This document shows, in pieces, positions 28,218 through 37,087 of a stretch of DNA of 64,000 bases (within the stretch, counting starts at the first letter, position 1; each line of letters begins with the position of its first letter). Made by a program: the position numbers and the translations under genes. The notes under the pieces were generated by a model, which saw nothing but the letters and a program-made list of their open reading frames with translations, did no database searches and had not been told where the DNA came from. This DNA comes from Scytonematopsis contorta HA4267-MV1 (GTDB lineage Bacteria > Cyanobacteriota > Cyanobacteriia > Cyanobacteriales > Nostocaceae), in the NCBI GenBank assembly GCA_019359035.1, contig JAHHIC010000036.1:1-64000 (forward strand). The letters run 5' to 3'.

Positions 28218-30437
28218 CTAATTCTTTCTTCCTTCTGTTTCCTTCTGTTCCCTTCTGCCTTCTGCCTTCTGCTTTCTTTCGACAACATTCTTTGCTGGAT
28301 ACTGCTTATTGGTATAGTAGTTACCATGCTTGGTTGTATAAGTTACACCATTAATCACCATTCCCAAAACCCGTGACCGAGACTGTTCTAGTTTTGCTTT
28401 TGTGGCCTTGGCAACAGATAAGTCAAGCACACCAGGACGTACAACTAGTAATATACCGTCTGCCAACTTACCTAGCATCAGTCCATCGGCAAATAAATTC
28501 AAGGCAGGAGTATCGATAATTACAACATCATAATCTCTGGCAGCCTCTGCAATTAATGCAGCCATCTTTTGAGAATCGAGAAGTGCAGCTGGGTTTGGTG
28601 GAATCGTTCCAGCAGTTAAAACTTCAACATTAATTAATACTTCTTGGGTACTAGGCTGTAATTCTGTCTGACCTACCAAAATATTACTTAACCCGGTTGA
28701 ATTAGGTATTTTCCAAATTGCGTGTTGGCAAGGGTGACGCATATCTCCGTCTATCAATAGTACTCGTCGTCCCATATGCGCCTTAGCTACAGCCAAATTG
28801 GCTGCGACAAATGACCTACCCTCACTTGGACTAGAGCTAAGTACCACAATCACTTTCAACTGTTTATCAGAATCAGAAACAGAAAAATCTAAGTTTGCCT
28901 GAAGCATTTCAAAGGCTGCGCTCGCTGGCGAATGAGGATTGTCTCGTACGGGTAGATTGAATGCATACTCAGCAGTATTTACACCACCTTTATAACTAAG
29001 GCGAGGAATGACACCTTGTAAGGGATAACCCAAAATTTGCTCAGCTTCCTCAACAGTTTTAAGGGATTTATCCATAGCTTCCAAAAACAGCGATGTCCCC
29101 ACACCAAGTAGAATCCCCAGACAACCCCCAATTGCTAAATAAAGTTCCATTTTTGGGGAAACAGGTTTTTTGGCAACTACAGCCTCTGAGACAATCCTTG
29201 CATTACCAACATTTTGGTTAACTACAACATCAACTTCTTGCAACCGCTTCAGCAGCTGTTCATAAGTCGAACGTGCCACTTGTAGTTGCCGCTCTAACAC
29301 CCGTTGTTTTTGTTCTAGCTGAGGTAAAACACTCAATCGATTTTGGTAGTTTGAATAAGCATTTTTTAATACCTGTACTTGGTTGGCTAATGCTAAGCTT
29401 TCTGAATCTGACTGTACTAATTTGGCTGTTAGGCTTTCTTTTAATTCGCCTATCTGCAAATTTCTTTGTGGTATAGGCTGCCCATTGCCAAGATTTTCCC
29501 CTACTCTTGCTTCCAGTTGCTTTTTCAGGGCTTCTTTTTTACTGGAAAGATTTTGTATCGTCGGATGCTCTGGAGTTAAACGAGTTTGTTGGACAGCCAA
29601 CTCTTTTTGAGTTTTTTGGTACTCTACTAGTACATCTTGCACGCCATCAGTTTGGCTCAAGGTACTAAAATCTACAGCTTGCTGTGTAGTCATTTTCAGT
29701 TGCTCTTTCAATGTCCTTGAGCGAGTTTGAGCGTCTGTCAACTGAGCTTGAACTGTAATAATCTGTTGTGATAGTTCCTTAAGACTTACCACCCCAGCTT
29801 TCGCTTCTTCATCAAGGACAACTATCCTGTTTGCTTCTTTAAATCGCCGCAATGCAACCTCTGCCTGTATAACTCTGGATTCAACGTCAGGTAATTGCTT
29901 TCGCAAGAACTCCCGCGCTGCTGTTGCCTCTACTCGGTTCCCCCCAACGTTATTTTCTCGGTAGTAACGTATAAGCAAATTGACAACATCTGCTGCTTCT
30001 TGGCGATTCGTGCTTCGATAAGAAAGGGACAAAATGTCAGTTCCTCGGATACTCTTGACCTTTAGCTTTCTGAGAAAGTCATCAATTTCCAATGGATTAC
30101 CTTGCTTATCCATTAGTTGGAGGTTGGAAATGGTTTTGCTGACAATTGGATACGAGCGAATCACCTCCGCTTCTGTATCTAGTGGGTTACTTCCCTGATT
30201 GACGCTATTTATTTCTCCCATCTGTTCCGAAAGTCCAGTCAAGGAAGTAGCACGGTCTGTTTTATTAAAAAGTAGCTTCCCTTCTGCTTCATATACAGGT
30301 TTCTGGTAGAAAGGAACTATGGCTGTCAACCCTAGCACAGAGCCAGCTACAGATACTATCACTAGCCAACGCTTTTTTAGAATCAACCAGTATTGCTGCA
30401 AATCAATGTTATTTTGGTCTTCTTGGTTAGAGGACAT
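28218..30437 (-). CDS. Wzc-type polysaccharide co-polymerase / BY-kinase (block 1)
   Basis: The 739-residue protein has a Wzz domain between two TM segments (residues about 25-45 and 430-455), a long periplasmic coiled coil, and a cytoplasmic BY-kinase-like domain. Walker A' (LLIDGDMRHP) and Walker B (VVIIDTPAL) are intact, but the Walker A loop reads SEGRSF: R541 replaces the invariant Lys and Phe the Ser/Thr. The C-terminal Tyr cluster is present (GNYYTNKQYP). After it a charged tail is translated from a heptamer repeat (28221-28281). It is probably a chain-length regulator; kinase activity is uncertain. First gene of the block 1 row, paralogous to 39653-41848 and 56244-57713. Confidence 0.93.
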   Translation of the reverse strand: MSSNQEDQNNIDLQQYWLILKKRWLVIVSVAGSVLGLTAIVPFYQKPVYEAEGKLLFNKTDRATSLTGLSEQMGEINSVNQGSNPLDTEAEVIRSYPIVSKTISNLQLMDKQGNPLEIDDFLRKLKVKSIRGTDILSLSYRSTNRQEAADVVNLLIRYYRENNVGGNRVEATAAREFLRKQLPDVESRVIQAEVALRRFKEANRIVVLDEEAKAGVVSLKELSQQIITVQAQLTDAQTRSRTLKEQLKMTTQQAVDFSTLSQTDGVQDVLVEYQKTQKELAVQQTRLTPEHPTIQNLSSKKEALKKQLEARVGENLGNGQPIPQRNLQIGELKESLTAKLVQSDSESLALANQVQVLKNAYSNYQNRLSVLPQLEQKQRVLERQLQVARSTYEQLLKRLQEVDVVVNQNVGNARIVSEAVVAKKPVSPKMELYLAIGGCLGILLGVGTSLFLEAMDKSLKTVEEAEQILGYPLQGVIPRLSYKGGVNTAEYAFNLPVRDNPHSPASAAFEMLQANLDFSVSDSDKQLKVIVVLSSSPSEGRSFVAANLAVAKAHMGRRVLLIDGDMRHPCQHAIWKIPNSTGLSNILVGQTELQPSTQEVLINVEVLTAGTIPPNPAALLDSQKMAALIAEAARDYDVVIIDTPALNLFADGLMLGKLADGILLVVRPGVLDLSVAKATKAKLEQSRSRVLGMVINGVTYTTKHGNYYTNKQYPAKNVVERKQKAEGRREQKETEGRKN
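28221..28281. repeat. Heptamer repeat (CCTTCTG)n inside the wzc 3' end
   Basis: Five or six CCTTCTG-like units with small interruptions form the last 20 or so codons of the block 1 Wzc gene. On the coding strand they give the charged tail RKQKAEGRREQKETEGRKN, which the block 2 paralogue does not have. Confidence 0.85.
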
Positions 30438-31081
30438 AGTATGTATGAGTAAAATTTATCCGAAAATACTTACTAGCGTTACTCCTCAGCCTGTTATTAT
30501 TCCAGATAACTCTTTGACTTTAATTCAACAGAAACAACATTAACAGTGTGCGCTTAACAATTATTATACAGGCTGTTTACTGTTGGAATTTACTATTTCA
30601 ACTCTCAAAATAATATAACATACCTCAATTAATTTGCAAGTAAGTATTATCACCTTTCATGATTTCAAACTTAATATTTATATAAAGAAAATTTTAAGCT
30701 AAATTCATGAAATAATTGTGTAGTCTGCACTTTGGAACGCAAACTAATCACATTATTACCTAAAAAATTGTATAAATAGTTAGAAAAATGTTATATAAGG
30801 CACATAATATATTATTTTTTAATTTAAATTTAGTCCTATTGAGGTATTTCTTTTTACAGAGAATATGTAATACTAGAAGTATCTTTATGCAGTCTTTATT
30901 TTCGTCGCGTGTCTTCTTCCCTAGTTTAGGAGTTCATTATCTAAAGATGTACTTTTTTTGACTGTATAATTCAGTGTTTGAATTGTTGCCTAATTTCTGA
31001 ATAACTGTGACTGAGTTACTCTAAAGTCTATAGACTTTCATGCTCGCAAAGTTGATGAAGTAATAATTATATTCAGTAATC
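30438..31081. promoter_or_regulatory. 644-bp divergent spacer, wzc-PGT block 1
   Basis: AT-rich region that must hold the promoters of both the minus-strand row and the plus-strand PGT. The part 30465-30507 is recognisably alike in the same place of blocks 2 (41873-41913) and 3 (57740-57778). An inverted TTTCATGA/TCATGAAA pair lies at 30655 and 30705. No coding signal was seen. Confidence 0.5.
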
Positions 31082-32635
31082 ATGGATAGTCAATCTTTAA
31101 TCAGTGAAGCAGCCAAGATTCAATTAGATGCGATACCTAAAAAACTACCAGTGATGCTTTTGCTGGCAGATGTTTTGGGTTTAGCTGTATGTTTGCAATT
31201 CTCTTTGTGGTTGCGTTTAGGTAAATCAATGGTAGTGTTAGACCCGTTTATTTACCTATTCGTAATCTTAGTTCTTGGTGGACTTTATTTAGCAGATACG
31301 TACCATCCAGATAGACAAGTCGCGGGCTTAAGAGCACCATCTCGTGTGATTCTTAGTAATCTAGTGCTTGGTATCTTTTGTACTGTTTTAATTTACTTGT
31401 CGGAAAGTCGGTGGCATGACATACTGTTATATTCTGGTATCCTGCTACCAAGCTTAGGAATGTTCACGATTTGGGCTGTCATATTACGCTTGTTAGCAGC
31501 AAATTGGGAACGTTCACACATGCAGCAAAGTCGTTGGTTGATATTGGGAGCCAATGAGAGTGCGATGAAATTTTGTCAGTATTTCTCAGAAAAGCATCCT
31601 CTGGCAAGATTAGTAGTCCTCACTGAAACTGCTGAAGATATAGATTCAGTTAGGTTTGGCGAATCTGTAACAAAGGAACTACAAATTTTTCAGAAAGTTA
31701 ACATTGCTAAAAACACCTTTGCTATTGAAAACATCCAGAATGGCAATCAGGCAAGAACCACCTTAATGAGTGATAACAATTCTTTCGAGAATGAAAATTA
31801 CAATTTGAGCAAGGTTGGAAACCTCCACAACCTTAAAAGATGGACTACCCAGTCTTGGTCAGGGGTATTTGTCGCTACAATGGGAGAGCTATCAGATAAG
31901 CAAGTACAACAGTTGATGCCATTAAGACTTAAAGGTATTCCTATCTATAGATTACCTCAAGCCTACGAATCTTTTTGGTTTAAACTTCCTTCATCCTTGT
32001 TGGAAGATACATGGTTTGCCTTTAGCAGTGGCTTTAACCTTTTGCCCGGTGGCTTCAGTTTAAAACTCAAGCGCATTGGGGATATGATTTTTGCTGCATT
32101 ATTACTTCTGTTTTTGTCCCCTTTGATGCTGTTAGTTGCTATCTGTATTAAATTAGACAGTCATGGTCCTGTACTATACAGTCAATTGCGAACTGGACTG
32201 CACAGGCAACCTTTTTGCGTTTACAAATTTCGTTCCATGTACCAAGATGCAGAACAACGTGGCGCACAGTGGGCAAGTCAACGTGACCCGCGCATTACCA
32301 GAGTAGGTAACTTGTTGCGAATAAGCCGAATTGATGAACTACCTCAAATTTGGAACGTACTAAGAGGAGAAATGAGTTTAATCGGTCCGCGTCCCGAACG
32401 ACCAGAATTTGATTCTCAACTCGAAAAAGAGATTCCTTATTATGAACTGCGTTATCTAGTCAGACCTGGGATTACTGGTTGGGCGCAAGTACTGTATCCT
32501 TATGGTGCTTCTGTTGAAGACGCCTATGAAAAATTGTCTTACGACCTGTATTACATCAAGAACTATTCTTTATGGTTAGATATTGCTATCGTGTTCAAAA
32601 CGATTCGAGTTGTTTTACTAGGTAAAGGAAGATAG
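31082..32635 (+). CDS. WbaP-like polyprenyl glycosylphosphotransferase (block 1)
   Basis: PGT of 517 residues. The N-terminal third holds about four TM helices (from VMLLLADVLGLAVCLQFSLW), a central domain carries WLILGANESAMKF and a variable linker, and a fifth hydrophobic helix (IFAALLLLFLSPLMLL) precedes the catalytic core: YKFRSMYQDAE, DPRITRVGN, the catalytic Asp-Glu in RIDELPQIWNVL, LIGPRPERPEF and RPGITGWAQVLYPYG. It should start the block 1 unit on undecaprenyl phosphate. Compared with its two paralogues it has Cys in place of Arg in PFCVYKF. It is transcribed alone and away from wzc; ATG at 31082 aligns with the starts of both paralogues. Confidence 0.95.
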   Translation: MDSQSLISEAAKIQLDAIPKKLPVMLLLADVLGLAVCLQFSLWLRLGKSMVVLDPFIYLFVILVLGGLYLADTYHPDRQVAGLRAPSRVILSNLVLGIFCTVLIYLSESRWHDILLYSGILLPSLGMFTIWAVILRLLAANWERSHMQQSRWLILGANESAMKFCQYFSEKHPLARLVVLTETAEDIDSVRFGESVTKELQIFQKVNIAKNTFAIENIQNGNQARTTLMSDNNSFENENYNLSKVGNLHNLKRWTTQSWSGVFVATMGELSDKQVQQLMPLRLKGIPIYRLPQAYESFWFKLPSSLLEDTWFAFSSGFNLLPGGFSLKLKRIGDMIFAALLLLFLSPLMLLVAICIKLDSHGPVLYSQLRTGLHRQPFCVYKFRSMYQDAEQRGAQWASQRDPRITRVGNLLRISRIDELPQIWNVLRGEMSLIGPRPERPEFDSQLEKEIPYYELRYLVRPGITGWAQVLYPYGASVEDAYEKLSYDLYYIKNYSLWLDIAIVFKTIRVVLLGKGR

Positions 32636-33105
32636 ATTGCGATGAGAATATAGGTAGAACTTTTTTATATGGTTAGGACTTACGCAAGCTCTACGGAATT
32701 TTGGCGTTCTTGGTATCTTGTTGCTTGTAGACCACCACACTCGCTATGATGGGTTAAAAAATCACGAATTCAAATGTGTCTTTTATTACGTAGTGCGAGC
32801 CTCCCCGCTCGCTTGCAATAATACTCGGTTAAGCTCGAAAGTACGAAAACTCGTAGGTTGGGTATGCTCCACTTAACCCAACAAGCAACCGAAAAGTTGC
32901 GTTTCCGTTATTCCTCAACCCAACCTACAAAAATCCAAAACCTACGCAGTATTGCGCTCGCTTAATGAAGATTACACCTTTTTCCAGTTAGCGAGCGGGA
33001 CGCTCGCACTACGGCTACTTATCAAAGTAAGTGTGGCAGACCACTAGTAATGTTGGGTCTCGTTCCTCGACACCAACCTACAATTTATAATTAAGAATAA
33101 TTAAT
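32636..33105. other. 470-bp intergenic region full of dispersed repeats
   Basis: Between block 1 and block 2. It contains REP-like units at 32790-32806 (GTAG head, inverted stem GCGAGC/GCTCGC) and 32991-33012 (GCGAGCG-GGA-CGCTCGC then ACTAC), the foldback element at 32853-32928, and a partial GTTGGGTCTCGTTCCTC copy near 33052-33080. No gene was seen. Confidence 0.75.
32853..32928. repeat. Foldback element with GTAGGTTGGGT ends
   Basis: A 76-bp element with inverted ends GTAGGTTGGGT (32853) and ACCCAACCTAC (32918-32928). It is the same family as 52097-52236, including the flanking AATACTCGG / CGCAGTATTG sequence outside the ends. No transposase is encoded, so it is MITE-like. Confidence 0.85.
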
Positions 33106-34194
33106 TTATTTACTAATTACAGTTTTATAAACTTCAAATGTTTGGCTTAGCATCCGTTTAATAGTAAAGTTTGTTTCATAGCGTTTGCGCCCAGCTTGTC
33201 CCATACGAATCCTTAAATCAGGTTTAGCAATTAACTGAGTTAATTTTTCCCGCATAGTTGCTACGTCTGATTTGGGTACTAAAAACCCAGTTTCTCCATC
33301 AACAATCACTTCACCAACTCCTCCAACATCAGACACTACCACTGGTAAGTTTGCTCGCATCGCTTCCACCAAAACCAGCCCAAATGATTCCCAATTTGTT
33401 GACAATACAAAAATGTCAGCATCCTGGAGAATTTGTTCCACATCAGAGCGAGCACCTAAAAATTTAACCTGTTTTTCTAAACCTAAGTCACGGGTTAAAG
33501 ATTCTACTTGCGATTGCGTGGGACCATTACCAACAAAAATTAACTCGAAAGGTTTATCAATACCAGCTAGAGCTTGCAAAAGTAGAGCTTGATTCTTTTG
33601 AGGTGAAAAACGAGCAACCATAACAATTTTAACTAATTCTATTTTAGACGGATTAGCACGATAAACAGTATCAGGAAGACCAAGATATATTCTGGCTAGT
33701 TTGTCTTGGGAAGCAATATTATACTGGATAGCTAAAGATAAGTCATACTCTGATACTGTGATAATCTTTGAACACCAACGAGCCGCAAGCCACTCACTGG
33801 GAACGGCTAAAAGCTTCCAATACCAAGGTAGTTCAGCAGCAAAAGCCCAACCGTGGTCTGTAAATACGGAAGGAGTATTAGATAACTTAGCTGCAAGTCT
33901 TCCTAATAAACCAGCTTTTGAAGAGTGGACATGAAGCAAATCCGGTTTATGTTGGCGAATTACCCAAAGAATCTCTTTCAGTGCTTGAATATCTTGAAAT
34001 GGATTAACAGAACGTATCAAGCTAGGTAATATATGTACTTTGGCTCCCAAGCTTAATGCTGATTCAGTTAAAAATCCTTCTTCTCCTGTAGCTAATATAA
34101 TCTCAAACTTGTCTTGAAAACCACGAATAAGTTCTAAAACATTAGTTTGTGCGCCACCGTTTCCAGCGCGAGTAATTACGTAAAGAATTTTCAT
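33106..34194 (-). CDS. Glycosyltransferase family 4 (block 2)
   Basis: GT-B enzyme of 362 residues: ILYVITRAGNGGAQTNVLEL, LLHVHSSKAGLLGRL, FTDHGWAFAAELPW, then MVARFSPQKNQALLLQA, FVGNGPTQSQ and the donor motif ESFGLVLVEAMRANLPVVVS. It shares many segments with 18921-20039 (YVIT, HVHSSKAG, the DHGW/AHGW loop), so the two are paralogues placed at the same end of blocks 1 and 2. Last gene of the block 2 row, followed by the repeat-filled spacer. Confidence 0.92.
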   Translation of the reverse strand: MKILYVITRAGNGGAQTNVLELIRGFQDKFEIILATGEEGFLTESALSLGAKVHILPSLIRSVNPFQDIQALKEILWVIRQHKPDLLHVHSSKAGLLGRLAAKLSNTPSVFTDHGWAFAAELPWYWKLLAVPSEWLAARWCSKIITVSEYDLSLAIQYNIASQDKLARIYLGLPDTVYRANPSKIELVKIVMVARFSPQKNQALLLQALAGIDKPFELIFVGNGPTQSQVESLTRDLGLEKQVKFLGARSDVEQILQDADIFVLSTNWESFGLVLVEAMRANLPVVVSDVGGVGEVIVDGETGFLVPKSDVATMREKLTQLIAKPDLRIRMGQAGRKRYETNFTIKRMLSQTFEVYKTVISK

Positions 34195-34279
34195 GCTTTT
34201 TTACAATTAATTTAATTTTTGTGACTTCTATATCTTTTGTGGGGTAAGCTTTCTCTTACCCTGCTCTCATATGTCTAGA

Positions 34280-35473
34280 TTATTGATTAACCAACCATGC
34301 TTCTGTTGATTCTTTGATGAATCTATAAAACTTTAGCCTACGTTGCTTAAGCAATTTCTCGTTATACTCTTTCGCTATTTCCAGATTGCGAACTGACATC
34401 TGGGCCATCCTTTCTGGCTTCGTAACAAATTCCTTAATTTTGGTAGCTAACCCCGATACATCACCTGGAGTAACTAAATCTTCAGCTAGCAGTAATTCCG
34501 GAATACCTCCTATATTAGAAGCAATACAAGGTAATCCTCGTGCCATAGCTTCAATTAAAGCCCTTGGTAAACTTTCCTGACGAGAAGGTAGCAAAAACAT
34601 ATCTGCCACATCTAACTGTTCTAAAACAGCTTTACCAGAAGGTAATTGACCTTTAAAAAATACACGTTCTTTTATTCCTAGGGTTTTAGCTTGAGCTTCT
34701 AAATCTTTTCTGTAGTGTCCATCTCCAACTATGACTAGTTCAAGGTTGAATCCTTCTTGAACACATACAGCAACAGCATCTATCAATACATCAGTAGCTT
34801 TACAAAAGTTCTCCAGAGTTCCAACAGTAATTAAAGTCAGTTTGTCTGATTTGGGATTAGGGGAACGTGGAGTAGAGACAAAAGCTTCATCAGTTAATTC
34901 AACATCTGAGTAGTAAGTTGAATAAGTTTCCTTCCCAGAAGGATACCGTTCTTGTAGAGCTTCTTTCGTAACATATGCAACAGCATTAGCTTCAATGCAT
35001 TTCTTTTTTAACTTATTTGTAAACCACCTACGAAAAAATGGGCGTAAAGGATGTTTAACTGAACCAGGTGCAAAAAAATTGTAAGGGTCACCCACCACTT
35101 CTAAAGCGTAAGGATGGTTAGTATGATGTACCCAATCGTAAATGCAATTAGCAACGTTTGATGGAACTCTCAAGATAACGGCATCACCTGGATTAACAGC
35201 ATTTTGAATAACCTTTTTGACCTGTAAGGCTTTTTGTGCGTACTGTGTTGGACCAACATAGAACGGGATAGCTGCAACTGAAACGTTTTTACCATCCACA
35301 CGTTGCCAATGAGGTGATACTGAACTAACCGGACGCACTCGTGACACAATTCGTACGCTATCAAAAACTTCTAAATAACGAAGCCAAAAAGGGTATCCAC
35401 AATTTGTAGATGTCCAAACAGCACCATCAGGTGTACCGAAATAACGATGGTCAATTGATACGACAACGTTCAT
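34280..35473 (-). CDS. Glycosyltransferase family 4 (block 2)
   Basis: The 397-residue GT-B enzyme starts MNVVVSIDHRYFGTPDGAVW, lacking the usual GG loop at the N-terminus, but the donor domain is clear: LITVGTLENFCKATDVLIDA, VIVGDGHYRKDLE, RVFFKGQLPSGK and ESLPRALIEAMARGLPCIAS with both Glu. AAGGAG seven bases before ATG 35473 is one of the best ribosome sites of the region. The atypical N-terminus suggests an unusual acceptor. Member of the block 2 row. Confidence 0.9.
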   Translation of the reverse strand: MNVVVSIDHRYFGTPDGAVWTSTNCGYPFWLRYLEVFDSVRIVSRVRPVSSVSPHWQRVDGKNVSVAAIPFYVGPTQYAQKALQVKKVIQNAVNPGDAVILRVPSNVANCIYDWVHHTNHPYALEVVGDPYNFFAPGSVKHPLRPFFRRWFTNKLKKKCIEANAVAYVTKEALQERYPSGKETYSTYYSDVELTDEAFVSTPRSPNPKSDKLTLITVGTLENFCKATDVLIDAVAVCVQEGFNLELVIVGDGHYRKDLEAQAKTLGIKERVFFKGQLPSGKAVLEQLDVADMFLLPSRQESLPRALIEAMARGLPCIASNIGGIPELLLAEDLVTPGDVSGLATKIKEFVTKPERMAQMSVRNLEIAKEYNEKLLKQRRLKFYRFIKESTEAWLVNQ

Positions 35474-35685
35474 TAATAGACTCCTTATTCAAAATATACA
35501 TGTGAACAAAACTTAAAATTATTACACTACGGGCATCTTGTAGTATTGTGGAGCGGGCATCCCGAATCGCCCATTTGACCAGACCATGAATCGCTATAAA
35601 TAAAATACGCAATAGTTTAGTAACATCAGGAATATTTTTTTAATCATCACTAGAGCTAGATTAAAATATTTGACAATATCTTAAT

Positions 35686-37071
35686 TTATTTAATGAGCCT
35701 AATGTCTCTACGAAGTGCTATAGCAACAGTGCATAAGTAAAATCCAAGAAAGTGTCCATATGCAGCAACTGGGTAAAATGTCTCTTGAGTGAATGATGCA
35801 ATTAATAGACAAATTGTTGTCCAATAAATTGGTTTAGTTCCATATTCGTATCTAAATAAAGAATAAATAATTTGGTAAAATAGAACAGCAAATATTAATA
35901 AACCCACAATTCCATTTTCCAAAATGATATGAAGATAAAGCATATGAGCATTTCCTCCATCAACTCCGTGGTCCCATGCTGTTCCAAACCCTGTACCAAA
36001 AATCCATCGTATAGATTCTTGATTTAAGAATTTAAATTTTTCTATCCAAATATCATTTCTTCCACTTAAATTATCAGCATTGCCCGCATCTAGTAAAGTA
36101 GTTTGACGCTCTAAAATCGAGCCTTCAACAGAATCTGCTGACTCTAAAAACGATAATCCAACTGCACCAAAAATGCTCAATAAGAAAAAAAGTATAGCAA
36201 TAGTTGATGCCATATATCTTGGTTTTTGTAAAATATATATTACTCCAAAAACCAATATTGCAAAAAAACCAGCACGAGATTCGCTAATAAAACAGGCACA
36301 TATAGAAAGTAGTAATAAAAAAATATCATATCCTACTTTTTTTTCAAGCCCTAAATGTATTCTGAAACTAGCGAGAAGAGTAACTTGAGAGGCTACGTAT
36401 GCATGATTATAACTAACAGTCCCCAAGCCTTTTCCGCTACCGACTTTTCCAACCAATTCATAAATGCTCCAAGCGCCTGATACATCTTTACCTTGCGGTA
36501 AATGCGCTGTCAACATATCCAAGGGAATAATTTTTGCAAATGTCAAAAAAATTGACAAACTAACAAAGATTAAAACAAAGTCGATGATTATTTTTAGATA
36601 ATTTTTTCTTTCTGGAGTTATAGGAACTTGCGTGGTTACAGCAAATATACAAATGAATTGAATTAAGCGATAAATTTGATAAATACCTAACTTGACACCA
36701 TTAGCATCTGGGTCTGTAAGTGTACTCAGGTAGTTAAGATATGAAAATATGCTTACTACAAGCACAAATATTAGCATTAACAAGAGTTTTGCATTGGCAT
36801 TTGATGGGGGTGGCTTTTGATAACGTAAATTTAAGAAAAAGGCTACAATAAGTAAAACTATAGCTATGTCAGATAGGTTAATCCAGGTTGCCCAAGCCCC
36901 AATTGGTAAGAGGGGAATTGTAAAACTTTGAGACAATAAGTAAACGCACAGAGACCAAAACAACCATTTGCTACTGTTCAACTGTGGCACCGATATCTCA
37001 GTGAAGTTTCTCGGCTCATGAATCTCATCTTTATTGAAAGATGTATTTAGCGCTTTCAAATTCTGTCTCAT
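35686..37071 (-). CDS. O-antigen ligase/polymerase family protein, Wzy-like (block 2)
   Basis: Membrane protein of 461 residues with about 10-12 TM segments. The Wzy_C (PF04932) region is visible: SESRAGFFAILVFG, then IFGTGFGTAWDHGVDGGNAHMLYLHIILENGIVGLL, with the His-rich GNAHMLYLH loop and ENG motif typical of O-antigen polymerases and ligases. In a Wzx/Wzy cluster its likely job is polymerising repeat units on the periplasmic side. It occupies the same relative place as the polymerases of blocks 1 and 3 but is not the EpsG type of block 1. Confidence 0.88.
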   Translation of the reverse strand: MRQNLKALNTSFNKDEIHEPRNFTEISVPQLNSSKWLFWSLCVYLLSQSFTIPLLPIGAWATWINLSDIAIVLLIVAFFLNLRYQKPPPSNANAKLLLMLIFVLVVSIFSYLNYLSTLTDPDANGVKLGIYQIYRLIQFICIFAVTTQVPITPERKNYLKIIIDFVLIFVSLSIFLTFAKIIPLDMLTAHLPQGKDVSGAWSIYELVGKVGSGKGLGTVSYNHAYVASQVTLLASFRIHLGLEKKVGYDIFLLLLSICACFISESRAGFFAILVFGVIYILQKPRYMASTIAILFFLLSIFGAVGLSFLESADSVEGSILERQTTLLDAGNADNLSGRNDIWIEKFKFLNQESIRWIFGTGFGTAWDHGVDGGNAHMLYLHIILENGIVGLLIFAVLFYQIIYSLFRYEYGTKPIYWTTICLLIASFTQETFYPVAAYGHFLGFYLCTVAIALRRDIRLIK

Positions 37072-37087
37072 TTTTTAATTTTAACTG

